Origin: Agrypnia vestita
Taxonomy: Eukaryota > Arthropoda > Insecta > Trichoptera > Phryganeidae
Direction of reading: 5' to 3'
Assembly: GCA_016648135.1 (NCBI GenBank)
Contig: JADDOH010011241.1
Coordinates: 1 to 64,000 of the forward strand
DNA length: 64,000 nt
Shown here: positions 34,351-46,621 of the stretch, piece after piece
How the letters are laid out: every line of letters begins with the position of its first letter
Position numbering within the stretch: position 1 is the stretch's first letter
The notes under the pieces: model-generated
Told to the model about the DNA's origin: nothing
Database searches by the model: none
Seen by the model: the letters and a program-made list of their open reading frames with translations, nothing else
Position numbers and translations under genes: made by a program

Positions 34351-34640
34351 TAAAACCAAATTGATTAATCAATTAGAAAGACATACAGAAAAATCCGATT
34401 CATAAAAAAATATTAGGCTTCTACTGGAATTCGAACCCAGGTCACCTACTTTTCGGGGGCCGGTGCTCTGACCACTAAGCTATAGCACTCTATGTTTCCG
34501 TGAATATATCGACCTTATATGTAGTTCTCATTTTTATTAATTATATTAGTATTTTTATTAATTATAGAAGTAGCCTAACATTTTTTCGTAAATCAGATTT
34601 TTTTGTATGTCTTTCTAATTGATTAATTAATTTGGTTTTA
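34351..34640. repeat. Inverted repeat enclosing a tRNA-like sequence
   Basis: The arms at about 34351-34422 and 34567-34640 are inverted copies (ACCAAATTGATTAAT, AGAAAGACATACA, TTAGGCT) of about 70 bp. Between them the minus strand carries a tRNA-like block: TAGCTTAGTGGTCAGAGCAC (box A) and GGTTCGAATTCC (box B), ending AGAAGCC. The 5' acceptor strand (GAGTGCT) does not pair with AGAAGCC, so it is not a working tRNA gene. It is likely a foldback SINE derivative inserted beside a PLE tail. Confidence 0.7.
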
Positions 34641-34689
34641 AAATTTCACAGAAATTTGTTCTGAAAAATTACAACTTCACAAATATGAA

Positions 34690-34900
34690 TGTGTTTCATT
34701 TTTATTACTTATATTATTTTTACATATTGATTGTCTATACTTCCATTTTTGATTTTTAATTTGTGAGATTAAAATGGTATCCTAACAAATCATGGGCGGC
34801 TGTAGGCTCTAAAAGGGACTTGGACTATGAAACATGTTGATATTTTTCAATACATAAGTGGTGAAAGTTCATTTTTATTATTTATATTAATAATAAAATA
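34690..34900 (+). repeat. PLE-type tail, decayed
   Basis: It contains TATCCTAACAAATCATGGGC, TATGAAACATGTTGATATTT and GTGGTGAAAGTTCATTTTTA, in the same order as the other tails. The CTGACGA core is mutated to CTAACAA. Confidence 0.5.
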
Positions 34901-37900
34901 TATAAAATCGGTCCATGCAAACATCCAATGCTAACGGTTTGGTGAAAATCTTAATCAAAATAAAAAAATGTCACAATAATTGTATGATTTCATGGGTCAA
35001 TTTCATCAAACTATGTTATTCCATGAGATTTTTTGAAAATACTACCGCATTTTTATCGAAATTAACCTATTTTAGAAGAAAATTTGGTGCCCATAATCCG
35101 TTACGTTAAATAAAAAGCTATTTACTTTCACCGCAGTAGATTTAAAACTTTTTTATCTTAGAGACGGCCATTTTGTTAGAAAATAGCATTTTTAAATTTT
35201 ACCACTACTTCAAAAGAAACCATCGCGGATATATCATGATTTAATATTTTAACTTCATTGTGAGCTGTATAATATGCCTTTGAAGTTGAGGCGGTAGGGC
35301 AGCCTGTATGTTATGTAGATGACTTTGGCAGTTTATGTAGATAGTATTTGCCTTTATTTATGGGCGTCGTGCATTGTCTAGTTTTCTAGTAGATACGATG
35401 AAATATGAGTTCCGAAAATGGTTTCAGAATGAAAGAAAAATAATAAGGCATAACTTTTCTTCCATTGCAACACAATCCGGTCCGCTCCCTCAGCTTGTAC
35501 ATTTACGAATGGGATTTTTATTTTATTATTATCGCAAATTTTTCCATCTCCCATCCCTGCCCGTATTATTTTTCTTTCTTACATACATTATGTGCCTGTA
35601 GTAGTCGTATCTTTGACCATGGATCGACTTTATATTCGTCAGTGACGAATCTGTTAGTGTTTTGTTTTGTGACTTTTTTATGTTAAATATGTAAAATGTT
35701 AAATTTTTTAGTTTGCCTCCGATTTAATTTATTTTTGTAAGCTTAATTAAGCATTACCTACTAGTCTTTATTTAGAGAAAAAAGAAAAACCGTTTGCGTT
35801 TGTATTTTCTACTAACTACTACTAAAATAACTATTTTGAATTTCCTAGTCAAGTTAAGTATAATTCATAATGTAGTTAATTATCTAAAAGATTTGGCAGA
35901 TACTTCGTGTTGCAACATTATAATTTAAAATATGTTTTATTTTCACGTTGTAATACATCTAAAATATGAGTTATTAATAAATAACTCATATTTTGTGTGT
36001 ATTAAAAAGTTAAAATAAAACGTATTTTAAATCAATATTCAAGTTTGATTACCGTTTAAATTTACTTTGTAGTTCACAAAATTGTTATATGTGCAAAAGA
36101 CTCTAAATCTTTCACAATATACCAAAGATATAATCAACAAAGTTATTACACAAAATATAATCAAAATAAAGTATTTAAATTACAAAATTTAAATTATTTA
36201 CTTAAATTATAAAATTAAAGTGCAAAAAGTTTGTCACGACATTTTTTTTAAGTGACTTGTTTTCCTGCTATTATAGATTTTGAAATTTAAAATCATGGAT
36301 AGGCCATATTTAATATGTTACAAAATTAACATTAAACTAAACCCAATTATTTTACAGAAATGATAGAATTACATAATAATATTTGACAGATTTCTCGACT
36401 TTTCTCATACGCATACCTACCTAAGTATATAGGTCCTTGTTATATCATCTTATAACATATTATAAATATATTGTTATCTTTAAAAAGGGGGATAACCGCT
36501 TAGCACTAGACTAGAATAATAATAATGTTTTTAATGGTCATAGAAATATATTAAGTGTAAGTGTAATTAGATTATAATATGACATATTATTGTACCATTA
36601 ATTTAATTTACCTTTAAATAATATAATATAAAAATGTGGCTTAAGCTGTATCACATCGGAAAGCCTTTTTGAAAAAGTGTAAGAATTTAATTATTTTTCG
36701 GGAGTTGTAATAAATATCGAAACATTACATCATATTGAATTATGAAGTAGGTATTTTGACGTAAGGCGTGCCGACTAAGACCTACCGTGCCTTATCGCGT
36801 GCACGCATACATAGGCACGCGAGATTGTGTATGACACGTGTACCGACGGCCTTGGTTTATTACTAAACTCGATCAGGGTAAAGAAAATATATTGTATTAA
36901 GAAAATCTTTCATTGTATTACTACGATGTTTTTATTTTAATTAATTGCTTTTTCTTTTTTTCGTCTTCTGTAGCTGCTAGTCAGCCTGCATGCAAGCTCA
37001 TAATTATGTATTCTAACGATAAGAAAAATAAGGCTTTCGGATGATTCTAGAGTGTCCTCGTAGTAGCTCGATGCCGTGCGCCAGACAATACTAAAATAAA
37101 ATGGCAAGGCGTTTTTTAAGTGATAATTTTCGGACTCAAACATTACAATATTTACGAACAAAAAAAGTTTTTTATTCACCAAAGTGTTTTACTTGATTCC
37201 CACAACGGCGAATAGTTTTGCTTCATTAATTAGGTTCCATGGCTTGTTGCAACGTAAAGAAAATTGCACAAAACATTCACCAATTAATGACAAAATAAAT
37301 AAGTAACCGTGCTTTAATTAATTTATTTAAATAAATATTTTTATACACATTTTGAAACAGAGTAGTTACAAATATAATAAAAAAGTTTTAAAAAAATCAC
37401 AAAAGTCCCCAGGCATACTGGTATAATAGGTTGTCAAACACTACACTTAATAACTATAATAGATGGAATATACATAACAACTGTAACACTTTTAATAAGT
37501 TTTAATTATATGTAACCAGATCGATTTATGGAAAAAATATCATTTATGAACTATCTTTTCTACAACACAATCGTTTATTGAAGAGTATTTCCATTAGAAA
37601 TTATGTAACTCACATAAATACACTCACTCAGTTACAAACCACATACACAATATATGGCAATAAGCAAGAACAATATTTTAACAACAGTTCTATGTATATG
37701 TTATTAGCACCAAAATTTCACAACACACTGAAAATTCACTAGAAAAATCCACTACACAAAAAATCACCCTTTTATGGACATATACAAAAAATATTATGAT
37801 ATAATTTGCTAGAGATTCTATAACTTATTATTTTTCTCATTTATTACATATTTCTAGTTTCGATTCGTTCAGTATTTATCGATAAGGATTTTTAATAAAT

Positions 37901-38124
37901 TGTTACAGTTTAAAATATGTAAACTTTATAATTTTCTAAATTTAAATTTAGTTTATGTAGAGAATATTGTAATCGTTTATATTCCAATGGTTTAACCAAA
38001 CTCCTTTATCAGATACGTCTGTCTAAACAGTGAATATCTTTTACATAAAACTAAAAAAATATAACGAAATTCACAGAAAAAGTAAAAAAATAAAATTTTA
38101 GAGTACTCACCGTGTATGTTTAAA
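34901..38124. other. A+T-rich stretch
   Basis: Apart from the foldback at 35905-36033, no gene or element is recognised. About 36770-36860 and 36960-37100 are slightly G+C-richer. Confidence 0.45.
35905..36033. repeat. Foldback element, copy 2
   Basis: The left arm (35920-35976) and right arm (35977-36033) form an almost loopless hairpin centred on ATGAGTTATTAATAAATAAC. The flank TACTTCGTGTTGCAACATTA and arm blocks AATTTAAAATATG and TTTTATTTT match the foldback at 4030-4215. Confidence 0.75.
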
Positions 38125-38126
38125 TA

Positions 38127-39233
38127 TTAGGTCCTTACATATGAAATTGGTGTTTTGCCGTACTGGCAAATTTGATCTCAAATATCTTCTCTTTGGTTAG
38201 GAATTCCAAATCCAAATTTATACAGCTATTTACTCATGTATTTGTGTTTTGAAAATTATAATTCATTTGTTTTTTCCTCAATTGTTTTTTTCTTTGCGTC
38301 ACTCAGTTTACAAAATGAAAAACTTGAAATATCGCGTTATTTACGAGTACGAGTTCCACCGTGGCACCAGTGCTGCAGAAACGGCTCGAAGGATTAATGA
38401 TGTGTATGGCGACGGTGCCGCAAAAGAAAACACGGTGCTTTTTTGGTTCCAACGTTTTCGTTCTGGAAATTTCGACCTGCAGAACAAGCCCCGTGGACGG
38501 CCGGAGACCAAAGTTGATAATGAAGAATTGAAGGCTATTGTGGAAGCGGATCCATCGCAAACCACATCCGAGTTAGCTGCAGGCTGCGGTGTTAGTGATA
38601 AAATTGTTTTAATCCACTTGAAGCAAATTGGTAAGGTGAAAAAGCTTGAAAGGTGGGTACCTCACGAATTGAGTGAAGTACCCAGCGTTGACTGCTGCGT
38701 TGCATTACTCAACCGGCACAATAATGAAGGGATTTTAAATCTTAAATCTGGCCAGACGATTACGGCAGATGTCTATTGTCAGCAACTACAAACCATGATG
38801 GAAAAGAAAGCTGCTAAACAACCGAGGCTGGTTAATCGCTCTAGGCCACTGCTGCTTCATGATAACGCTAGACCACACACTACACAACAGACGGCTACCA
38901 AATTAGAGGAGCTTCAATTGGAATGTCTAAGACATCCACCGTACTCTCCGGACCTTGCCCCAACAGATTACCATTTTTTTCGAAATTTGGATAACTTCTT
39001 GCAAAGGAAAAACTTCAACTCCGATGGGGCAGTACAAACCGCCTTCAAAAGATTTTATTGATTCCCGTCCGAATGGTTTTTTTAGTAAAGGGATCGATGA
39101 ACTACCTATGAGATGGCAAAAGTGCATAGATAGCAATAATACATACTTTGATTAAATAAAACTATTATAATAAAAAAAAATCGGCTTTATGTTCCTCCCA
39201 TACTAAACGTCAATTTCATATGTAAGGACCTAA
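38127..39233 (+). mobile_element. Mariner element, copy 2, internally deleted
   Basis: This 1107-bp element is flanked by TA (38125-38126 and 39234-39235), with the same TTAGGTCCTTACATATGAAA ends as the copy at 11962-13248 but in the opposite orientation. It is 180 bp shorter. The difference is fully explained by two in-frame losses in the transposase gene (171 bp and 9 bp). With intact ends it could in principle be moved by a transposase supplied from elsewhere. Confidence 0.95.
38315..39155 (+). pseudogene. Mariner transposase, lacking first catalytic Asp
   Basis: It starts at MKNLKYRVIYEYEFHRGTSA, with the DNA-binding half intact. A 9-bp loss follows HELSE. A 171-bp in-frame deletion then removes the block between EGILN and LKSGQT, which includes the first catalytic Asp motif (TCDDKW). 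The second (LLHDNARPH) and third (YSPDLAPTDYH) Asp motifs remain. An extra A in the run 39047-39050 (4 instead of 3) shifts the frame and stops at 39059-39061. The residual C-terminal frame ends at 39155. Catalysis is impossible, but the truncated DNA-binding protein could still bind mariner ends (inference). Confidence 0.93.
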
Positions 39234-39476
39234 TAAATAAATAAATGAAAATTAAAGAATTCAACAGCTTTATGCAGGAATCCATGCCGTCTTCGATTTC
39301 TTCTCGGTATATCAATTGTTATGAAAATGAAAATATTTTTATAAAACCACTAACCAACGTGTTATTAACATTATTACGAGTGTACTTTATAATTTTTAAT
39401 ACTTAAGTCTAAAATAACTGTGGTTTATTTATTAATATATTATCTGTCATCATTTTTTATTGTTAACCCACGAGTA

Positions 39477-40067
39477 CCTGAGCTATGAGCATTTTGCTCA
39501 CGCTAAATTTTCAATTCGCACCATTTTGTCAAAAAAAATTCTCGAGTCTCATACATTCAGTAGCTGAGTTTTATACGTAAATGCGTAAAATTTCCCATGC
39601 GCCAATGCCATACAGTCACTCACAGAAAGAGGTTCATTCGCCGGGTTACCGTCTTGCGGCGATTTACTCATCGCGCGAGTGATGATATAAGTACTTACTC
39701 AACCCCAAATTGAAAGAAGAAATACTATGAATTTTTTTTCAAATCCTCTTCAGCTAATCGTGAAAAGTGGTGAAAACTGCTTGTGAAACCGAAGAACCAG
39801 AACTCGAAAAACCTAGTGGCATCTGTGCAGTGTGTCCAAGACTTAAAAATCGTAAGACAAAAAAACTTTGTATTCACTACCAAAAATATTTGTGCACAGA
39901 ACACTCAAATACATTATGATATATGTAAGAGTCATATCTACGATGAAGGTTAATGTTTCTGGATGATTTTTTGGATTAAGATACATTTTTCACTACTTAA
40001 TATTTGTGAGCAAAATGTTCTACACGCGAGTGCCCACGTGATTTTTATAGGCGCAAGTGCTCGCGGG
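39477..40067 (+). mobile_element. piggyBac derivative with TTAA target duplication
   Basis: TTAA at 39473-39476 and 40068-40071 flank ends CCCACGAGTACCTGAGC and, inverted, CCCGCGAGCACTTGCGCC. An inner ATTTTGCTCAC block occurs in both ends in inverted orientation. The TTAA target, CCC start and a piggyBac C-terminal protein remnant inside identify the superfamily. At 591 bp it has lost most of the transposase and is non-autonomous. Confidence 0.9.
39782..39953 (+). pseudogene. piggyBac transposase C-terminal Cys-rich domain
   Basis: This is forty-five codons, CETEEPELEKPSGICAVCPR, LKNRKTKKLCIHYQKYLCTE and HSNTL, then TGA (39917-39919). In a shifted frame ICKSHIYDEG follows before a stop. C-x2-C, a basic RKTKK stretch, C, then L-C-x2-H is the zinc-binding C-terminal domain that piggyBac transposases use to bind terminal DNA. 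One Cys of the second pair reads His and the last Cys pair is disrupted by the stop and a frameshift. The DDD catalytic domain is deleted. Confidence 0.82.
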
Positions 40068-40124
40068 TTAAATAGCATCTTTAATTTCACAGCAATTTGA
40101 AAAAGCGGTGTTCTTCTAGAACGA

Positions 40125-40200
40125 GTACCGAACCCCGGATGATATGATCACTAGGCGAGTGTTTTAACCTCTAGACAATCAGGCCACTCGAGTTGAGAGG
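40125..40200 (-). repeat. tRNA-derived SINE remnant
   Basis: The minus strand reads GAGTGGCCTGATTGTCTAGA, GGTTAAAACACTCGCC and GGGGTTCGGTACTCG, giving A-box-like and B-box-like blocks. A stable acceptor stem is lacking. Confidence 0.5.
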
Positions 40201-40519
40201 CAATCGTAAACGATGTATGAAAATATTTGTTTTTAGTTTACTTTTTGTTTATTAAAAAAGTAACCCATAAAAACCAAACATATAACATAACACTAAACTT
40301 ACAGTAATTTAATATATTTATAAAATGTCAGATGTTTTGAACTTTCGATAAGATACTTCATGCTTTGAAGATTAAATTCTAAAAACATTTGTCAGTCAAT
40401 TTAGATTTTCGACATTCGTAGTAAAGTACCTATTATGCATACCGACGGAGTAATTCAAATTTGGAAAATATTCCGCGACGTTATCGGGCCGCTGCGCCGT
40501 TGCTAATCAAACTTTTCTA

Positions 40520-40742
40520 ATGATTCGAATTTGAAAAAACCAATAAAATTTCTAAAAATCCGTAATTATACTAAAATTATTAATTTTCTTTAACGAAAAT
40601 TTCATAGATCTTCTTGATCGTCGCCACGAGTCTATTTACCGAGTTTCAGCTCGATTGGATCACGGGAAAAGGGTCAAAAATCCATCCAAAGTTTTTGTTG
40701 ACGGCAAGCAAGCAGACGCCACGAGTTAATATAAAGGGAGTA
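40520..40742 (+). repeat. Dispersed repeat with TACTCCCTTT ends, copy B
   Basis: It shares GATCGTCGCCACGAGTCTA, GATTGGATCACGGGAAAAGG and GCAAGCAGACGCCACGAGTT with the copy at 9205 and ends AAAGGGAGTA. The left terminus is not visible, so it is truncated or diverged there. Confidence 0.65.
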
Positions 40743-41240
40743 AAAAAAGGTAGGTAATAAAAACCCTATGAACTTATGCACGAACCTAGTACTCCAAAGG
40801 TTCTCAGAATTACGCATCCCTTCCGCATCGCGTTGCGGGAAACCTCGGGTTCTTGGCCACCCCTTAGCTCCGTACTTTGTTATTTAAATAATTCATTGCC
40901 GAACCAAGTCACTTCATCCTACCAGAAGTTGTGTTTGCTCCGGCACCAGCCACGCTGGGGAATTTGCTAAGTTACTGTTGTACTTTTTCTTACCGCTTTA
41001 ACGTAGACAGGGAGCACTGGGAACGGAGCCCGGTCGTTCCTTTTCAACTTTGATTAAATAATAACAATTGTTTCAGTGTTCAACTTTTGCGCTACGAAAT
41101 GCATTTTTGGATCTTTTGTATCAACCCCCTTTTTTTTTGTGTATGTACAAACAACTTATTTATTTGACAAGGTTAATAAATTATAAAAGCGTGAAGCTCT
41201 TCTTTGGGAGGTTTTGTAATAAACCACAAATAATAACAAA
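40743..41240. other. Mixed stretch, unrecognised
   Basis: About 40780-41040 is G+C-richer without a known domain. A pyrimidine tract ending TTTCAG at 41067-41072, followed by CAACTTTTGCGCTACGAAAT, resembles the candidate exon at 60471. Confidence 0.35.
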
Positions 41241-41420
41241 GCGCCCCTCGTAACCCAGTGGGTATGACACTGGTTTCTCACACCGAGGGTTCCGGGTTCT
41301 TCCCGGTGAGGTCACAATACATATCCGAGATGATGAATATGTGTTTAATAATTGTCAAATTAAGCAAAAAAACTCAAACTTGAGTGTGTTTGTGGTGTAA
41401 TGTTGAAGCATTTAAAAAAA
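41241..41420 (+). repeat. tRNA-derived SINE, plus-strand copy
   Basis: The head reads CCCTCGTAACCCAGTGGGTA (box A), TGACACTGGTTTCTCACACC, then GGTTCCGGGTTCTTCCCGGT (box B) and GAGGTCAC. CCTCG near the start can pair with CGAGG-type sequence in sister copies. The body continues ATGTGTTTAATAATTGTCAA. Sister copies are at 44075-44214 (minus), 52293-52372 (minus) and 56232-56310 (plus). Confidence 0.75.
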
Positions 41421-41739
41421 ATGGGACAATGAACGTACCGCTATTTTGGTAAAAAAAATTAGGGTTCATTCCTACCTCACTAACATCATTTATTGACACA
41501 GCATTAACTTGGTGGTGCAAAATGATTATTTTTATTTTTATTATACTAAACTATATACGATATTCATGTTGAGTTGTTTTGTCACAACTATGTATAATTT
41601 TGAGGAAAGCAATCCATTTATATCGTCAAGTGAAATTAATAAATAATCTAAACACTGGTGAAAGGGGAGGGGCACGGAGGAGAGTGTGAGTTTACGGTTG
41701 TTAAAGGGAATATGGATAATAACCGTGAAACATCATGGA

Positions 41740-42035
41740 ATGAAATGACTTTTATTTGAATTTAAAGTTTTTCAGATTTTAGGTCTTCTTGTTTACCCAT
41801 TTTTATTCTAGAAGGTAATTATAAAGTGGAGTTTAAAAAGTTTTAATTTATGGCTGCAGATCGAATTTCAATTCTAGTTATGCGATTGAAAAACTTAGAA
41901 AAGTTGTTATTTTTATGGCAACGTCCTGTTATTCTTTTTTTTTTTGGTTTCTCTGACACACCTGATAATAAAAAGAACTGCTCTTCTCGAAACTATAGTA
42001 AAAAAATTACTCAATATTAGTTTTGTACACAGTTA
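41740..42035. repeat. Diverged foldback-family relative
   Basis: AATGACTTTTATTTGAATTTAAAG at the left, and CTGCTCTTCTCGAAACTATA with TTTGTACACAGTTAATTCA at the right, echo the foldback at 4030-4215 (GACTTTTATTTAA, CTGCTTCTCTCGAAACTACA). Inverted pairing is weak here. Confidence 0.45.
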
Positions 42036-44074
42036 ATTCAAAAATTTTAAAAATCTCTTTTTCAAAATTTTTATATTCGCTTTGTGGCACCATTTTATAA
42101 ATAAAACAATTATTACTTTGTTTGCCATATAATTTTTTGTATATGAAACAACAGTGTTAATTTTTTAATATTTTATTATAAAAAATCCTTTACTTGTATA
42201 TTACATTTTTATGCGAACTTATGTATTTCAAATATTCCCAAAGGAATAAACATGGATATCATTAAAACTCGAAAGCTTTTTGTCTTCTATTTCTATCATT
42301 TAATCTCATGATCTAGGTGATACTGAAAGAAATACCCCACTATTCGCAGTGAGTGGTTGCAGTTTTTGTTATATGGATCCTGTTTCCTTAATTTTTCTTC
42401 TTATGTAACACGCTCACTCTTTTTTCTTCCTCATCCCTTCACCATCTTACGTATTTATTAATGAAGAAGTATTTAGCAAACTGCGTTTGTGCTAATTTTC
42501 GAATGGCTTAATGCGCTAAGATCAATTGATTAGATGAGCGGTGGTAAATCTTAATAGATTAATTTGAAACATGTTTGAATATATTTAGGTAACGAAAGAA
42601 AAACGCATATTTTATACGAACTCTATGAATATGTTGAGATTCAATTCTCGATGTTCTGCTAGAGTTCTATCACAGCGTATTCAGGAGAGTGGTCTAGCGA
42701 CTGTGACTCCAGCAATACGTCGAGAATCGAATTTCCACCCATACATACGGTTCATGTAAAATATACATTTGTTTCAATATCTAAATATGTCAAACGACCG
42801 TAATATAAACATTACATTATTTAAATATATTTTTATGTATATTTTCTGAGAATACAATTGTGGAATTTTGTCCACAAAGGGATAATTAATAATATTAATC
42901 GTGTTAAATTACAGAAGTCTCACAGAGACGAAATTACTTACATGAAAACGTTTGTGGAAGGGTTTTTATATATTATTATATATTTTTGGCTTTTAATACT
43001 TATAGGATAGCTTCAAAAAATACAAATTTCAAAAATTTGATAATGTGCTTACGTTTTGATCATTTAAGCCAGCTTTTACAGGTCGTAAGCCCTGGGTCGT
43101 TCTATAAAAAGTCTTTCGAGCACATTTCTTATTTAAAAAGCTTCGTCTCCTTGTGAGACTTAAAATTTATCTTAAATTTTTTGGTTAGAATATTTTGCGA
43201 TGTGAATCAAGACGGTAACCAAAGTGTTAGCGAAGTCATTTACTTTTTGAGATATGTGAATCCTTAAAAAAATTGTATCCGGTGAAAACACCATATTAGT
43301 AAAATTTAACTATTCTTAATGCGATGATATTTAAGTGCTGTTTAAAAATCTCCCGCCGAAATCCGAAAACACGCGTCGCATTTATTAAATTCGCGCGAGT
43401 TTTAATAAAACGCCGTGAGCTCGGCGAGGCTTAAACACACCATCCTGCAAATCACGTTCGGGTCTCCGCCCCCCGAGAGTTTCAACTCGCGCGGCGGAAA
43501 ACTCTCATTAATTTAACAACTTTCGTTTGATAGAGTGGATCGGCGGACGGCCGCCCAAGCCGCGCTCACCGGCGCGAGCCCGCGTCTTGCCGCCCGTCCG
43601 TCAAGTTTTCGCGCCGCTTTTCTCGCGCGAAAATTCCCCCGCGAAACGGAAAACTCCCCGCCCCGCAGCATGTTAATTAGACAGTGACCGCCGCCTGTAA
43701 GACACACCCAAAACATCCGAGACTCGGTTTTGTTTGAGTTGGGAACTTTTATTAACGCTTCCGTCGCTTATTGTCGAATCTGCCTCGAACTGTGCGTTTT
43801 CCCGGCGCGCCCGCCCATTTGAATATTACGAATTGTTTAAATGAATCTGAAAGAAGAAGGAAATCCCCAGGAATTAAAATTGTACAAACCCGCCCTTCCT
43901 GTCTGAGAAAATGAAAACAATAAAATGAAAAGTTATTTAAATTATCGCTTCCACCTTTCATTCAGTTAAAATATTACGCTGTGCTTTGTTTATTCACAGG
44001 ATATTCATGATTGCAGTATATTTTAAATAAACTATTTCTTGTTAAATGTTTTCTTATTCTTTATTCTTATTTTA
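42036..44074. other. Non-coding stretch with a CpG-rich island
   Basis: About 43350-43830 is markedly CpG-rich (GGCGGACGGCCGCCCAAGCC, TTTTCGCGCCGCTTTTCTCG). No coding frame with a known domain is seen. It could be a promoter or conserved element of a gene outside the window. The rest is A+T-rich and unremarkable, except an inverted GATTCAATTCTCG/CGAGAATCGAATT pair at 42650 and 42720. Confidence 0.45.
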
Positions 44075-44214
44075 CGCTTCAACAGGCCAAGAAAAACATC
44101 ACAAAACATCCAGGCTTGAGTAAATCACACAGATTTATTGTGACCTCGCCGGGAATCGAACCCGGGACACCCGGTGTGAGAAGCCAGAGTCATGCCTACT
44201 GGGCTACGAGGGCC
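44075..44214 (-). repeat. tRNA-derived SINE, best copy
   Basis: The minus strand reads GCCCTCGTAGCCCAGTAGGC, TTCTCACACCGGGTGTCCC, GGGTTCGATTCCCGGCGAGG and TCAC. Box A and box B are excellent, and GCCCTCG pairs with CGAGGTC except at one position, so the head still folds like a tRNA. It runs on into a non-tRNA body ATTTACTCAAGCCTGGATGT and TTTTTCTTGGCCTG, which makes it a SINE rather than a tRNA gene. Confidence 0.82.
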
Positions 44215-46621
44215 GCCGCTACCACTTTTTTTATTGTATTCATAGATCAGTGCCTTGGACTTTTAGAGTTTTTTTATTGTTTTTTAATTTTTAACATAAA
44301 ATTGCTATGTAATTATCGACACAATTTTGGAACATATACATAAAAAAATGAATTTTTTAATATTTTATTTATTCATTAACAACATTTGCTCTTTTTTAAT
44401 CAGGAAGTTGGCGAATTAAGAAAATTCACTACAATAATAAGCATCGCAAGTGTTCTTTTAATGTTACATACTGTCTTACGCACTGTCTTACCTACTTAAA
44501 CCGAGGGCCAATCACTACAGTATGGTTTTACAATAACACGCTTAGTAATAATTAAAGAATTAGCATTATATATAATGGAAAAAGTAATGTAGTCTAGACG
44601 ATGAGAGGCCTTAGAAATTAAAAATGATTTTAATATATGTACAATCAAATCATAAATAATCAATAAAAATTAATTTAGAGTCCTAATTTCCTCTTAACAC
44701 TCCCTATTTCTTCTCTCTACCTACCCCCACTATTGGTACTCGGTCCCGGTAGCCGGTTGGTAACAATACAAAAAGGTGTTAAAAGATTTTTTTTATTAAT
44801 TGAATTGAAATGTCCTACCATCAAATGTTTGCTTCTTTTAAAATTGTTGTAATCTTCAACTCACTTTTTTCCATTAACCTTAATATAATTCTTTACTTTG
44901 ATGTTTCAAATTATTTTAACATGAGCCAAATTCCTTTTCGACGAAGATTTTTTTAACTACACTAACATTTTTTTAATTCTTTAATAAATAATAATATTTA
45001 AAGTCACATCATGTCTTCAAGATTAATCAATTACAGATAAAAAAAACGTGTATGGAACCAAAATTATATTCGATAAATATTCTCTCAATAGAGTGCATTG
45101 TAATAAGTAATACACTTTGAAATAATATATTTCCGCTGGCTGCTCGAAAAGCTTCCATCATCCCCTGGGCTTCATCATGTCGTTTAAGGCTTCTCTGTCT
45201 GAGCAGAAACTACCCCAGAGATTTTTGAGCTTCTAAAAGACCGATTCTTTGAAAGGAGAAAATGCTGCAAAGGAAAATAATTTCAATTTCTCATGGTGAA
45301 AATTTGCAAAAATTTTTGAACTTAATAATTGTCATTTTTATAAAATATTTTCTAAAATTATTTGTTCAAATATGATAAATGAAATATTTTTCTTAGTATT
45401 TTATCTTCCTCTTAACGGACATAGAAGCTATCGGGAACTGAAAAATCTGGTGCAAAAAAAATCGATTTAGAAAGTTATAACGATAAGAAAATGTCTCTCA
45501 AGAAGCAAAATATATTTTGGGTTTATTTACAGATTTTCATGTGAGAAATTGCACGCATTTATTTTGAAACATGCGGCCGCTTATTAATTTATTTTACATC
45601 TACAAGTACTAAGAAAGAAATTACAAAGAAACGTAGATTCTGAATATTTGTAAATTTTAAGTTAAATATATATCAATTTCTTAAATTAATTAATAAATAT
45701 TATGAAATTACTCGATATTCTTAGTTTATTAGATAGAAGAAAATTAAAATACAATATTTACGTACAAAATTATCAATTCTATAATTGACAGCCCTGATTT
45801 TCTCTCTAAAGTATGTCAATTTTCAACGCTTTAAACCAAAATGATACAGAACTACGCGAAAAAACAACCACATATACTCATCACTACCTAGACTACACAG
45901 TATGGGCAATGAGTACAGTGAATTTATTGATGAATGTATTCCACAACACTTGTCTAATTTAAAAAGAGACGTGAAGTCGATTCTGATTCAGTGATTTCTA
46001 TAAAAAAATCTGCTAATATTTTACTGTTTTAATGATAAATTTGTTACCTTTTTAATTTTTGATATAATATAGTGTTTAATTTAATTAATTTTTGCTTTTT
46101 TTATTTAATTGCTTTTAATATTTTGCTGAGCTATGTTAAAATGAGTGTAACTATTTTAATTTACTTAAGCATGTGATTATTGTTTTGATTGCTTTATTGT
46201 ATAAAGATGTCATAATATTTTTCATTTTATTAATAGTGCTATGGACCATGTGCGTACACAAATGAAAATATAAATTCGTTATAAACTGTACATTACCATG
46301 CTGGTGAACGGCCAAAGGGCCACTCTCTTGAATCTCGTCTAATCTAACTACGGCTACTGATCTCGTCTAAACAAGCACTACAACCATACTATACCATTAT
46401 ACCAAGCAATGATAGTCAGAGCATTCATGATGACACCGCAGACGCAGCAATGGTCATCAGCGGGTCGTAACCGCAGCAAGGCATGGCGAGGGCAACGGCA
46501 AGTATGTGAAAAATGACAGTATGCTGTAGGTACTATTTAAGGTTACAGTATCATTGAAACGACATTGATGGCCTCTTATAGTATTGGAATCTCTCGTAAA
46601 TCCTTAGTAAGAAGTCAGTGA
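44215..46621. other. A+T-rich stretch
   Basis: No gene or element is recognised. Confidence 0.5.

Noticed and set aside
34425..34495. Possible tRNA-Thr-like gene on the minus strand (AGAAGCC end)
   Set aside because: The 5' acceptor strand does not pair with AGAAGCC and the unit is embedded in a long inverted repeat.
41241..41320. Possible tRNA gene
   Set aside because: Boxes A and B are good, but acceptor pairing is imperfect and the sequence continues into a SINE body shared by other copies.
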